A stretch of 64,000 nt of DNA from positions 186,001 to 250,000 of the forward strand of contig NZ_FNPB01000005.1 in NCBI RefSeq assembly GCF_900107195.1, written 5' to 3'. Of this stretch, positions 16,528-24,984 are shown in pieces; within the stretch, counting starts at the first letter, position 1; each line of letters opens with the position of its first letter. Origin of the DNA: Halobellus clavatus. Its GTDB lineage: Archaea; Halobacteriota; Halobacteria; Halobacteriales; Haloferacaceae. The notes beneath the pieces are model-generated. The model saw nothing but the letters and a program-made list of their open reading frames with translations, was not told the DNA's origin and did no database searches. The translations under genes were made by a program, and so were the position numbers.

Positions 16528-16841
16528 CGGTGCTCACTCCACTCGTCCCACGTCTGGCCGAACAACGCGGGGTTCAGACTCACTCGGCCATTACCCGCTG
16601 GAACGAGCATTTCTGATAATAATGCCTCCTGAACAGCACTATGTGCGGTAGACAGTCTTACTCGGTGGCGTTGTGCGATTTTGGTTGCTATTTTTTCACG
16701 CTCTATTCGTTCGGATTTTGCTGTGGTCATATCTATGTGTATCTGCACCGTGTCCGCTGTGTTGGGGGTGGTTTCGACGCTATTCGCCTGCTCCGCGGTC
16801 GTCGTGTCGCCGGGTCGTTCTTCGGTCTCAGGGTGTCGCAT
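16524..16841 (-). CDS. small basic-helical protein coupled to the ATPase
   Basis: A 105-residue protein. The first 40 residues are Thr/Glu-rich and probably disordered. Residues 42-95 contain basic helices (SERIEREKIATKIAQRHRV, then STAHSAVQEALLSEML) that could form a helix-turn-helix. Its TGA overlaps the ATG of the ATPase by 4 nt. It may load or regulate the ATPase. No family recognised. Confidence 0.65.
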   Translation of the reverse strand: MRHPETEERPGDTTTAEQANSVETTPNTADTVQIHIDMTTAKSERIEREKIATKIAQRHRVRLSTAHSAVQEALLSEMLVPAGNGRVSLNPALFGQTWDEWSEHR

Positions 16842-17631
16842 ACCTGTTTTGGTGGCATTATCAGTTCTCCAAGTGGACTGTCTCAGAAGTCTCGGCTCCG
16901 CGAGGTTTTTATCGAAACCGCACGTATAATCTCGTGGAGCGAAAGACTCCGTCGCCGTGCTTTCCGTTGGATCGGGCTTTCCTATGGGACGGACGCCCCG
17001 ATCCGTTTTCCGTTCCTACTGTGTAAACTGACCTCCTTACCCAGCGTAGGCACTCGATCTTCTTAAACCTATCATCTATATGATAATAGGCTGCTTGTCC
17101 TATAGGATACTACGATAATAGCGGTTAGTCGGGATCGTTTAAGATGACAGCAACCACCTCACATTTGTCGTTGTTCAACTCGAACAGTTTGTAGATACCC
17201 ACGGGGAGAAATCACGAGATCTGCTCTGGCTGTCTTGACCGCCCCCTTCGAAGGTCTGAAAATCGTAAATCAAGCGAAAACCCCCACCCGGAGAATATGA
17301 CGGGAGTGGCTCGCTGGCTCTACTGATACCCTCGTTGACCCCCTTACTACGCCGGCAACTCGCGCTACTACTGACCCCGAGAGACGGTGTGAAAGTACCA
17401 AGCCTTTCTTATGCTTTTTGTATCGTCTCGTTGGTCTCGATACGGCGCGAGTTCGCAGAACAGTTGTTGGTATCGACCAAACCTGTAGAGGTATGTGAAT
17501 CCGTCACTACCCCTCTGTTTCGACTCGAGAGGCTCGACCGGGTCGGTATCAGGACACAGGTAATTCTGCTTGCGGTTTTACCAGCGTTAGGTAGGTAGGT
17601 TCGAGTTGGAAAGACAGTTTGGAATGCCGTT
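16842..17631. other. 790-bp gene-free region with palindromes (candidate origin/control region)
   Basis: I see no convincing gene. The plus-strand frame at 17335-17598 has unsuitable composition for a halophile protein. The region holds the promoter of the ATPase operon and a cluster of CCTAT-containing palindromes at 17068-17107. A 25-codon minus-strand frame at 17125-17202 is too short to accept. Confidence 0.5.
17068..17107. repeat. clustered palindromes
   Basis: CCTATCAT (17068-17075) faces ATGATAATAGG (17080-17090). This is followed by the perfect palindrome TCCTATAGGA (17098-17107). The AT-rich setting, about 230 bp upstream of the ATPase operon, suggests protein-binding sites for replication or autoregulation. 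Confidence 0.5.
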
Positions 17632-18231
17632 CTATTCGACTATCCACGAGATTATCGCGCCCTGCTTGTGAATCGTGTGTTGGAGTCCGGAGAAGTGCGA
17701 TATCTCGCAAACACTTGCCTCCACGTCGTACCAGTAAGCAACGTCTTTAGCGATTTTATCTGCTATGTCCTCGGCGGTGTATCGACTTGGGAGAGCGTCA
17801 ACGGTTTCGGGTTCGTCGTCTGCTCGTTTGTAGAATAACCCGAGTAAGCCCCCTCGATCTCCGATTTCCGATTCTGTGAGACTATGTGCGTCAGTCAACA
17901 GCGTGTTCTTATGGAACGGGCTGAACACGTGTTTGTACATATTTGGCTCCGGGTCGCCGTTCGCCCGCCAGTAACGGATTAATTTGGCTTCAACTGGTGT
18001 CCCGTCTGGTAGCATCAGGTCACACCGTTCAGCACTCTCCGGATAGGGAACTTCTCGTTCTACTTCTTGATACCGACTGTCTTGCTCGCGGAGTTCGTCG
18101 AGTAGAAGTTCGATCTGACGTTCTTCGTTTTCCGACCCGATCCCGTCTCCGTACTGACCACCTGTTCGGCTATCAACGTCAGGTATCACCTCCGCGATAT
18201 CCTCAGTAAGGTCTGACAGTCCATCAACCAT
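17632..18231 (-). CDS. PD-(D/E)XK-type nuclease-like protein
   Basis: A 199-residue protein with a plausible PD-(D/E)XK core: REVPYP (Glu60), then CDLMLPDGTPVEAKL with Asp71, Glu81 and Lys83. This is the metal-binding signature of many restriction-like endonucleases. The region after it (KHVFSPFHKNTLLTDAHSL) and the C-terminal ISWIVE strand complete an alpha/beta fold. It is divergent from a GIY-YIG nuclease gene 147 bp away. No methyltransferase is adjacent. A TATA-like box, TTTTACTC, lies about 25 nt before ATG 18231. Confidence 0.72.
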   Translation of the reverse strand: MVDGLSDLTEDIAEVIPDVDSRTGGQYGDGIGSENEERQIELLLDELREQDSRYQEVEREVPYPESAERCDLMLPDGTPVEAKLIRYWRANGDPEPNMYKHVFSPFHKNTLLTDAHSLTESEIGDRGGLLGLFYKRADDEPETVDALPSRYTAEDIADKIAKDVAYWYDVEASVCEISHFSGLQHTIHKQGAIISWIVE

Positions 18232-18378
18232 ACAACCAGTTGCGCTACTGTTGAGTAAAAGCCAGCGACGGGAACAGTCGGTTGAACCATACCCACCGAA
18301 GGACTGTAGACCTAAACATACGGCTACCACCACACGTATCCCGGAGAATCTTGTTCTTGCGGAGTGAATCCGGTGGTA

Positions 18379-19089
18379 ATGTCACGAGAGTCTGACCTCC
18401 ACCGTCTATATCGTCTACTGACCGACCTCGAAGACCGTATCGGTGGAAAGCAACGACTCGGAGACTGTACCGGGTATATGGACTGGCCTGAGCGTGGTGT
18501 CTACTTCTTTTTCTCACACGACGAACACATAGATACAGGCGACCAGCACCGTCTGACACGGATCGGGACGCACGCTGTTTCCGCTGGTTCAGGAACGTCG
18601 CTATGGAACCGACTTCGAACACACCGAGGAGCAAACAGCGGGACGTATGGAGGAGGCGGCAACCACCGAGGATCCGTGTTCCGAAAGCGCGTCGGAGAAG
18701 CCCTCATCGAACGCCACGACCTCCACGACGAGTACCCCTACTGGGGGGAAGGGTCAAGTGCCGACCGCGACCGACGACTGGACGAGCACGAGCACGAACA
18801 ACGAGTTAGCGAACGTATCCGTGACCTCCCGTTTCTGTGGGTCGATGTAGACGACGAACCCGGCCCGGATAGCGACCGAGCGTACATCGAACGGAACGCT
18901 ATCGCACTCGTAAGCAACTTCGAGAAAGACGCTCTCGACAGACGTGACGACGACTGGTTAGGGAAGGAATCACCGAGACACGAGATACGGGGTTCCGGGC
19001 TGTGGAACATCAACCACGTCGAAGAAGACTACGACCCCGCGTTTCTCGACCGGGTCGCTGAGGCCGTCGAGAATACGACTCCCGCGTAG
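18379..19089 (+). CDS. GIY-YIG-type nuclease-like protein
   Basis: A 236-residue protein with an apparent GIY-YIG core: GVYFFF at 40-45 (first motif), RIGTHAV at 61-67 (second motif), Arg80 in LWNRLRTH, NHRGSVFRKRVG at 95-106, and Glu171 with Asn180 in ERNAIALVSN, matching the family's metal-binding Glu and terminal Asn. An insertion of charged residues (120-150) separates the motifs. I chose ATG 18379; an in-frame GTG lies at 18364. Head-to-head with the PD-(D/E)XK gene, it probably forms a defence or competition module. Confidence 0.78.
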   Translation: MSRESDLHRLYRLLTDLEDRIGGKQRLGDCTGYMDWPERGVYFFFSHDEHIDTGDQHRLTRIGTHAVSAGSGTSLWNRLRTHRGANSGTYGGGGNHRGSVFRKRVGEALIERHDLHDEYPYWGEGSSADRDRRLDEHEHEQRVSERIRDLPFLWVDVDDEPGPDSDRAYIERNAIALVSNFEKDALDRRDDDWLGKESPRHEIRGSGLWNINHVEEDYDPAFLDRVAEAVENTTPA

Positions 19090-19227
19090 CCACTTATTAT
19101 CCGAGACGGTTCGGACTGCTGGTGTAGCGGTCATACCTTCGGATTTTAGCCGTCCAAGTGTGGGGGTTCGAGGTCGGAAGACGTGGCTCCAGACGGCTTC
19201 ATACTGGACGTAGCGCGTCGTGCCGGC

Positions 19228-19362
19228 TTACTCGTCGTGCTCGTCGTCTTCGTCTTCTTCGGTGGCCTGCTCGATCCCCTCAGCGAGGGCTTCACCGAAG
19301 TCCTCCTCCATCCACCGCGCTATCTCTGCGGCACTCGCGTCCTCGTCGGGACGGTCAACCAT
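19228..19362 (-). CDS. 44-residue acidic microprotein
   Basis: A frame of 45 codons with ATG and TAA. The product has a helical start (DASAAEIARWMEEDFGEAL) and a tail of Glu and Asp residues. Wobble-position GC is high, matching halophile coding. Being short and very acidic, it could be an antitoxin-like or DNA-mimic partner. Position between the GIY-YIG gene and the right att site makes it late cargo. Evidence is limited to codon use and composition. Confidence 0.5.
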   Translation of the reverse strand: MVDRPDEDASAAEIARWMEEDFGEALAEGIEQATEEDEDDEHDE

Positions 19363-19807
19363 ACACAACTGTTGGAGCGGCGTACTGATACCTCCTGTGT
19401 CGGACGAAGCAACGGTATCGGTCTATGGAAAAATTTCCGAGACTTGTTCCCTCATATCTCCGAAACCAGCAGACGGCGTAGCGACCGCTCTCTTTGTGGG
19501 AGTGTGCTCTGTGAGGAAAGCGACCCGGCAAAGAAAGGAATCGCTCTCCGAGGCTTCACGCGGCTCTCAGCACCAAGTCTACAGTAACGGGCTGACCGGG
19601 GAAGCACAGGCCCGCTTCAACGGCACATACAGGTGCGTCACGAAAGTCGACCCATTATTTACACGTAGCAAGAAGCCCCCCGAAGGGTCAAGATAGGAAC
19701 GATTAGTCCTAACACAACAGACCTATAGTTTTATAACGCTCAGTCAACTGAGCATCTGGTAGAAGCCGTCTACCGGGTGAACTGACGGGGTAATGCGGAG
19801 GCCAAAG
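19363..19807. other. gene-free right end of the element
   Basis: No supported gene. It contains the perfect inverted repeat GCTCAGT-CA-ACTGAGC at 19738-19753, an AT-rich stretch just before it, and then the right att copy. The inverted repeat is a candidate integrase or excisionase arm site. Confidence 0.45.
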
Positions 19808-19857
19808 GCCACCTGCTTTCAAGGCAGGCGCAATAGTCCACTCTGCCATCCCACCGC
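19808..19857. repeat. direct repeat, right att copy (displaced tRNA-Ser 5' half)
   Basis: 49 of 50 bases match 9954-10003. On the minus strand it reads as the 5' half of tRNA-Ser through the anticodon arm, and into a variable arm (up to 19797) that then ends without a T arm. It is therefore the original chromosomal 5' half, pushed away by integration. Confidence 0.88.
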
Positions 19858-19918
19858 ACGTGGTCGTTTTCGGTGGTGCATCTAATGATTGTCGGTCACG
19901 GTCGGGACCGCGACCCGG

Positions 19919-20680
19919 TCACTCCCGGACGAGCGTGGGTTCGCCGTCGTCGTCCGCGACGACCGCCAGTCCCGTCTCGACGACGAACTCCGCGGTGTGC
20001 GCCGGGACGACGCGATCGGCCTGCCACCGCGCACGGATCGACGACACCAGCGTCGTGAGGTCCTCGCCCGTCCTGACCGTGGGTTGCATCCCTATGAAGC
20101 CGACGTCGCGGTCGGCGTCGTTCGCGCGGTCGACGAGCGTCTCCATCTCGGGGAGCGCGAACGCGCCGTCGTAATCGACTGGCTCCCGGAAGCCGGCGAA
20201 GTAGACCCGCCCGTCCGTCGAGGGTCCGAGGACGACCCCGTTAGTCCGGAGTTTCATCGCCGCCGAGTCGACCGTCGAGCGGAGGAGGAAGGGCGCGTCG
20301 GCGCGAACGACGGCCGCCGACTGGACGCCCTCCTCGCGGAGCAAGTGCGTGAGTGTGTTGCCAGCGCGCGCATCGAACGTCGACCCGACCTGGACCTCGA
20401 AGCGGGCCTCCTCGGGCGCGTCGAGCGCCTCGTCTGCGAGAGTCCGGATCGCCTCCTCGGCCGACTGCTCGGTGTCGACGTACGCATCGGGCAGGGCGTC
20501 GTCCGGCCGGTAGTTCACGAGCAACTCGCCGCCCGAGCGTTCGACGGCGCGGAGGGTGTCACGGAGCATCGCCTCGCCGAGGGCGGCGGCCTCAGCTTCC
20601 GAGAGCGGGCTGGTCTCTGCGAGTCGCGGCAGTGTGAGTCCCGGACGCGGGGGATCGGCCAAGACGGCGACGACGGTCAT
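19919..20680 (-). CDS. DUF2064-like glycosyltransferase-fold protein
   Basis: A 253-residue protein starting MTVVAVLADPPRPGLTLPRL, similar in layout to DUF2064 / CofC-like nucleotidyl- or glycosyl-transferase-fold proteins. It has a helix after the first strand, and ADAPFL for the metal/nucleotide site. The segment NGVVLGPSTDGRVYFAGF matches the GP-x-DGGYYLIG signature of that family in a changed form. Substrate unknown. I chose ATG 20680; the frame is open to 20710. Confidence 0.7.
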   Translation of the reverse strand: MTVVAVLADPPRPGLTLPRLAETSPLSEAEAAALGEAMLRDTLRAVERSGGELLVNYRPDDALPDAYVDTEQSAEEAIRTLADEALDAPEEARFEVQVGSTFDARAGNTLTHLLREEGVQSAAVVRADAPFLLRSTVDSAAMKLRTNGVVLGPSTDGRVYFAGFREPVDYDGAFALPEMETLVDRANDADRDVGFIGMQPTVRTGEDLTTLVSSIRARWQADRVVPAHTAEFVVETGLAVVADDDGEPTLVRE

Positions 20681-20744
20681 AGCGTATCCTCGGCGGGCGG
20701 CGCTCTTCAACCCGACGTTCTCCGGTCCCGTCCGCCGGAGCGCT

Positions 20745-21380
20745 TCACCGCCCGCGACGGCCCTTGGTCTGGCGGTAGTCGCGCGAGAAGACGTTTTCCA
20801 CCAGGTGCTCGACGAACGCGTCGCTGTCGGCGTCGGTCTGCGCCGTCAGTTCGAGCATCGGTACGAGTTCGAAGCCGCGGCCGCGGATCGTCGTCGCGTG
20901 CGCGTCTGCGACGTCGACGTCGCCCGGGCGGTTGGTCGTGTAGTCCGTCGCCAGGGCGTCGAGCGTCCGCTGTCCGATCGGGACGATGATCTCGGGATTG
21001 ATCATCCTGATCTCGGCGTTGAGATACGGTTCACACGTCCGGATCTCCGTCTCGGTCGGTTCGCGCTCGGGATGCCGACACCGCGTGAGGTACGTGAGAT
21101 AGACGTTCTGGAGGTCTGGCTCGTCGCTGTCGGGATCCGAGCGAGCGAACCCGAGTTCGGCGAGCATCGACTGGAGCCGCCGTCCGGCGTCGTCGCCGGT
21201 GAAGGGGACGCCGCTGCGGTCCGCGCCGGTGTGGGGTCGTTCGGCGACGAAGAGGAACTCCGCGCCCGCGTCGCCGTATCCGTGGACGACGTTCGTGCGG
21301 GCGTCGCAGAGCCCGTCGCAGTTCCGGCAGTCGGCGTCCATATTGAACGGGTTTTCGAGGGTGTCCTGTTCGGCGTCCAC
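20745..21380 (-). CDS. uracil-DNA glycosylase superfamily protein
   Basis: A 211-residue protein like family-4/5 uracil-DNA glycosylases. Near the N-terminus CRNCDGLC (residues 18-25) supplies cysteines for a probable iron-sulfur cluster. FLFVAERPHTGADRSGVPFTGDDAGRRL occupies the place of the family's GEGPG-x-GRPFVG motif but is altered, and the usual HPS motif near the C-terminus is not evident. It may have different base specificity or a non-glycosylase role. It is separated by 64 bp from the DUF2064-like gene in the same direction. Confidence 0.75.
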   Translation of the reverse strand: MDAEQDTLENPFNMDADCRNCDGLCDARTNVVHGYGDAGAEFLFVAERPHTGADRSGVPFTGDDAGRRLQSMLAELGFARSDPDSDEPDLQNVYLTYLTRCRHPEREPTETEIRTCEPYLNAEIRMINPEIIVPIGQRTLDALATDYTTNRPGDVDVADAHATTIRGRGFELVPMLELTAQTDADSDAFVEHLVENVFSRDYRQTKGRRGR

Positions 21381-21459
21381 AGTCGAATGTGGGCCCGATC
21401 GGTCAAAAACTGTCGGGTACGGGGCAAGACTCCGCTCGGCCGACTGGTCCCGACTGCGG

Positions 21460-22509
21460 TTACTGACTCTGCCGGGACGCCTCGCGCCGCCGGACCACGC
21501 CGGCCATATCCGCCACGTTCTCGGTCATCACCCGGAACGCGTCTGCGGTCTCGCCCGCCTCGAGGACCACCGGCTCGCCCCCGTCGCCGCCGGTCCGCAC
21601 GTCGGGATCGAGCGGGAGTGCGCCTAAGAACGGGAGGTCGTTCTCGGCTGCGAACGCCTTCCCGCCGCCGGCGCCGAAGATGTCGTGGTTCGACCCGCAG
21701 TCCGGACACCGGAACGTGGACATGTTCTCGACGATACCGAGGACGTCGGTGTCGTGCTTGCCGAACATCTCCAGTCCCTTCCGGGCGTCGTCGACCGCGA
21801 CGTCCTGCGGCGTCGTGACGATCACCGCGCCCGTGAGCGGCAGCGTCTGGAGCACCGTCAGTTGGGTGTCGCCGGTGCCCGGCGGGAGGTCGAGGACGAG
21901 ATAGTCCAGTTCGCCCCACTGGACGTCCTCGACGAGTTGGGTGAGTAGCTTGTGAACCATCGGTCCGCGCCAGATCACCGGATCGTCGTCGCCGACCAGA
22001 AACGCCATCGACATCAGCTTCATCCCGTACTGCTCCGGCGGGACGATGGTGTCGTCGCCCGTCGCCTGGGGGGCCTGTTCGGCGTCGACCATCCGCGGGA
22101 CGTTCGGGCCGTAGACGTCGGCGTCGAAGAGGCCGACGCGCGCGCCGAGTTTCGAGAGTCCGGCCGCGAGGTTGACCGCCACGGTCGACTTGCCGACGCC
22201 GCCCTTTCCGGAGGCCACTGCGATGACGTTCTGGACGCCGGGGAGCACGTCCTCGTCGGGCGAGATGGGCGATGCGATCCGCGCCGAGAGGTCGACGTCG
22301 TATCCGGTATCCGAGAGGGCGTCGCGGACGCTGTCGGCGATGGCCGATTCGGCGGGCGAGAACGGCGCACCGAGCGCGAGCGAGATCCGTACCACGCCGG
22401 CGTCGTCGTCGACATCGATCGCGTTGACGAGTCCCAGCGAGACGATGTCGTCACCGAGATCCGGGTCCGAGACCGCGCTGAGGCGCTCCCGGACGGCTTC
22501 GACGTTCAT
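21460..22509 (-). CDS. mrp: Mrp/NBP35-family iron-sulfur carrier ATPase
   Basis: A 349-residue protein. An N-terminal MIP18/DUF59 domain (about 1-80) is followed by a MinD-like P-loop ATPase with GKGGVGKST at 101-109. A CPDC motif in FRCPDCGSN, near residue 265, binds the bridging iron-sulfur cluster. Such proteins assemble and transfer 4Fe-4S clusters to apoproteins. The MoaA gene, whose product needs two such clusters, is divergent 149 bp away. Confidence 0.93.
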   Translation of the reverse strand: MNVEAVRERLSAVSDPDLGDDIVSLGLVNAIDVDDDAGVVRISLALGAPFSPAESAIADSVRDALSDTGYDVDLSARIASPISPDEDVLPGVQNVIAVASGKGGVGKSTVAVNLAAGLSKLGARVGLFDADVYGPNVPRMVDAEQAPQATGDDTIVPPEQYGMKLMSMAFLVGDDDPVIWRGPMVHKLLTQLVEDVQWGELDYLVLDLPPGTGDTQLTVLQTLPLTGAVIVTTPQDVAVDDARKGLEMFGKHDTDVLGIVENMSTFRCPDCGSNHDIFGAGGGKAFAAENDLPFLGALPLDPDVRTGGDGGEPVVLEAGETADAFRVMTENVADMAGVVRRREASRQSQ

Positions 22510-22626
22510 ATCCGTCCTGGGTCGGAGCGGCCGATAAGCGTTGTGACCGAGTACCCGGGGGAGAACCGGTTACCAACCGGCCGAACGAAACTGAATATAG
22601 TTACATCACCCGCCGGAACGACGGCG

Positions 22627-22634
22627 AATTTAAC
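22627..22634 (+). promoter_or_regulatory. TATA box of moaA
   Basis: AATTTAAC is centred about 28 nt before ATG 22659. Confidence 0.45.
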
Positions 22635-22658
22635 TACCTCCTCACGAAGAATCCGACG

Positions 22659-23648
22659 ATGCTCGAAGACGACTTCGGGCGCGAGGTGTCGGGCGTCCGC
22701 GTCTCCCTGACAGACCGATGCAACTTCGACTGCGTCTACTGTCACAACGAGGGGCTCGGCGACACTCGTGGCCCGATGGACCCGCAGGACGACGAGATGA
22801 CCGCCGACGAGGTCGTTCGGTTCCTCGAGGTGGCCTCAGAGTTCGGCGTCAAGAAGGTGAAGTTCACCGGTGGGGAGCCGATGCTCCGCGGTGATCTCGA
22901 GGAGATCATCTCGCGCACGCCGGACTCGATGGAGGTCTCGATGACGACCAACGGCTCGTTCCTCCCCGGCCGCGCCGAGGCGCTGCGCGAAGCGGGACTC
23001 GAACGCGTCAACGTCTCACAGGACGCGATCGACCCTGACGCCTTCGCGGAGATCACGAAGTCCGGGGCCTACGAGAAGGTCATCGAAGGCGTCGAGGCCG
23101 CGCTCGACGCCGGGCTAGACCCGGTGAAACTGAATATGGTCGTTTTCGAACACACCGCGGGCTACGTCGAGGGGATGGTCGACCACGTCGCCGAGAACTC
23201 GGGGCTCCAACTCCAGTTGATCGAGTACATGCCTGAACTGACTGGGCACCCCGAGTGGAACATCGACATCGGGCGCGTCCACGACTGGCTCACCGAGAAA
23301 GCCGACCGCATCGAGACCCGGGAGATGCACAACCGCCGGCGGTACTTCGTCGGCGAGGACGGCGACGGCGAGGGCGGGATGGTCGAAATCGTCGACCCCG
23401 TCGAGAACCCCCACTTCTGTGCGAACTGCCACCGCGTACGCGTCACCCACGAGGGCTACCTCAAGGGATGCCTCAACCGGAACGACGACCTGCGCTCGAT
23501 GGGCGCGATGAGCAAAGCGGAGATCCGAGAGACGTTCCGCGAGACCGTCGCGAACCGCGTTCCCTACTACGGGGAGTATATGGTCAAAGAGGACGGTGAG
23601 TGGGTCGTCAACGACGAGTACATCGACGCCGCCGCCACCTACTCCTGA
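22659..23648 (+). CDS. moaA: GTP 3',8-cyclase (molybdopterin biosynthesis)
   Basis: A 329-residue radical SAM enzyme converting GTP to 3',8-cyclo-7,8-dihydro-GTP, the first step of molybdenum cofactor synthesis. The N-terminal cluster motif is CNFDCVYC (Cys21, Cys25, Cys28). The C-terminal cluster cysteines are in [29 protein letters not shown] is the conserved SAM-binding GGEP. Complete in length. No other moa gene is adjacent. Confidence 0.95.
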   Translation: MLEDDFGREVSGVRVSLTDRCNFDCVYCHNEGLGDTRGPMDPQDDEMTADEVVRFLEVASEFGVKKVKFTGGEPMLRGDLEEIISRTPDSMEVSMTTNGSFLPGRAEALREAGLERVNVSQDAIDPDAFAEITKSGAYEKVIEGVEAALDAGLDPVKLNMVVFEHTAGYVEGMVDHVAENSGLQLQLIEYMPELTGHPEWNIDIGRVHDWLTEKADRIETREMHNRRRYFVGEDGDGEGGMVEIVDPVENPHFCANCHRVRVTHEGYLKGCLNRNDDLRSMGAMSKAEIRETFRETVANRVPYYGEYMVKEDGEWVVNDEYIDAAATYS

Positions 23649-23792
23649 CCGGCCTCCCGCTGGCCCGACCCTCCCGTCGTCCCCCGCGTTCGGCCCTCCG
23701 ACCCGACATCGCGCTTCTCGCCCGTGTTCGCGAGCGCCGCTCTCGTCCACCGCGTATGCCACCGGTTGTGCATAGAAAATAACATACTAGCC

Positions 23793-23801
23793 AATATTAA
23801 A
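23793..23801 (+). promoter_or_regulatory. TATA box of the amidotransferase gene
   Basis: AATATTAAA is centred about 29 nt before ATG 23827, predicting a leaderless transcript. Confidence 0.5.
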
Positions 23802-23826
23802 GCGTGCTGACCGCATATCCGAGTAT

Positions 23827-24564
23827 ATGACCACGCCTCACATCGCGCTGTTCGACGCCTCGGTGGGACCAACGCCTGCGGAACGCAACTTCCGACGCGA
23901 ACTCGATGCGCAGGTCACGTCGTTCAAAGTGAGCGAGAGCGAGTTCCCGGAGTGGCCCGGCGCGGACGGGTCGTGGGCCTACGACGCGGCCGTGATCTCC
24001 GGCTCGCAGACGTCCGTCTACGACACCGAACCCTGGATGGAGACGCTCGAGGAACTGGTCCGAGACCTCCACGAACTCGGCGTTCCGATGCTGGGCGTCT
24101 GCTGGGGCCATCAGTTCCTCGCACAGGCTCTCGGCGGGTGCGTCGCCTCGATGGACCGGTACGAACTCGGGTATCGATCCATCGAACGGTACGACGAGTC
24201 GCCGCTGTTCGAGGACTTCCCTGCGGAGTTCGTCGCCTTTGAGACGCACTCCGACGAGGTGGTGCGACTCCCGCACGGCGCCGTCGAACTCGCCGGCAAC
24301 GACCGCTCGTGTCAGGCGTTTTCGCTCGGCCCGACATTCGGGGTCCAGTTCCACCCCGAGTACGACATCGAGACCGTGCGGTCAGTCACGGAGGGCAAGC
24401 GCTCCGAAGGGATCGACCCGGAGCGAATCGACGCCGTTCTGGCCGACGCCACGCCGGAACGCCACGCCGAGACACAGACGGCAGCGCGGGTGTTCGAGAA
24501 CTTCCTCACTGTCGTCGAGGCGGTTGACGGACAGCCGCCCGAAACGGTAGAAGTAGAGTCCTGA
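23827..24564 (+). CDS. class I glutamine amidotransferase-like protein
   Basis: A 245-residue protein of the GATase1 fold. The nucleophile elbow is GVCWGHQ with Cys92. The His-Glu pair is FGVQFHPEYD near residues 177-179. Family members release ammonia from glutamine, or act as gamma-glutamyl hydrolases of peptides. This stand-alone form resembles GuaA-like or YfeJ-type proteins whose acceptor is unknown. It is convergent with the thioredoxin gene. Confidence 0.85.
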   Translation: MTTPHIALFDASVGPTPAERNFRRELDAQVTSFKVSESEFPEWPGADGSWAYDAAVISGSQTSVYDTEPWMETLEELVRDLHELGVPMLGVCWGHQFLAQALGGCVASMDRYELGYRSIERYDESPLFEDFPAEFVAFETHSDEVVRLPHGAVELAGNDRSCQAFSLGPTFGVQFHPEYDIETVRSVTEGKRSEGIDPERIDAVLADATPERHAETQTAARVFENFLTVVEAVDGQPPETVEVES

Positions 24565-24593
24565 GCGTCGTTCTCGGGGCAATCTCGGCTTCC

Positions 24594-24953
24594 TTACTCG
24601 TCGCTCGCGCCGTCCAGGAACGCGTCGATGGCGTCGCCGCCCTGGAACCCATCGGCGAGGCGGCCTCGTTCCTCGCCGTCTTCGAAGAGCACGAGCGTCG
24701 GTGCGCTCGTGATCGCGAACCGATCGATCAGCGCCGGATCGTCGCGGGGATTGATCGTCGCGACTGCGAGGTCGTCGTGGGCGCGAGCGACGTTCCCGAT
24801 CACGGGCTCGATGCTCGCACACAGGGTACAGCCTTCGGTGTAGAAGTCGACGAGGACGCGGTCGTGCGCCGTCAGGAATTCGTCGAGCGCGCGCTCGCTC
24901 TCGAGGGTGGCGGGGTGGTCCGGTGTCGAGTCAGTTGCTGTCGCGGTAGTCAC
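24594..24953 (-). CDS. thioredoxin-fold protein with CTLC active site
   Basis: A 119-residue thioredoxin-like protein. VLVDFYTEGCTLCASIEPV carries a CxxC active site (CTLC) in place of CGPC, which should change its redox potential. The cis-proline motif is SAPTLVLF. The frame continues to a GTG at 24974, but the TATA box at 24978-24984 leaves too little space for that start, so I prefer GTG 24953. It probably serves cytosolic thiol-disulfide exchange. Confidence 0.85.
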   Translation of the reverse strand: MTTATATDSTPDHPATLESERALDEFLTAHDRVLVDFYTEGCTLCASIEPVIGNVARAHDDLAVATINPRDDPALIDRFAITSAPTLVLFEDGEERGRLADGFQGGDAIDAFLDGASDE

Positions 24954-24977
24954 AGTTGTGTAGTGACGGCCCACACC

Positions 24978-24984
24978 TATATAT
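24978..24984 (-). promoter_or_regulatory. TATA box of the thioredoxin gene
   Basis: ATATATA on the minus strand is centred about 28 nt before GTG 24953, which decides the start codon. Confidence 0.5.

Larger units (their letters stand above)
10004..19857. mobile_element. integrative element in tRNA-Ser(UGA), about 9.85 kb
   Basis: Bounded by the 50-bp tRNA-derived direct repeats. A tyrosine integrase starts 136 bp from the left repeat. GC content and codon bias fall sharply compared with both flanks. Content: integrase, small coupled ORF, lipoprotein, PhiH1-type regulator, PH/zinc-ribbon membrane protein, several microproteins, an AAA ATPase pair, structured and palindromic non-coding regions, and a PD-(D/E)XK plus GIY-YIG nuclease pair. 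No capsid, portal, terminase or conjugation gene is visible, so a plasmid-like or satellite element fits better than a provirus. Confidence 0.88.

Noticed and set aside
17335-17598. Plus-strand frame of 87 codons in the gene-free region of the element
   Set aside because: Hydrophobic/basic composition, poor codon use, no promoter, no motif.
10004-19857. Provirus interpretation of the element
   Set aside because: Despite a PhiH1-type repressor, no capsid, portal, terminase, tail or lysis-type gene is visible in 9.85 kb.
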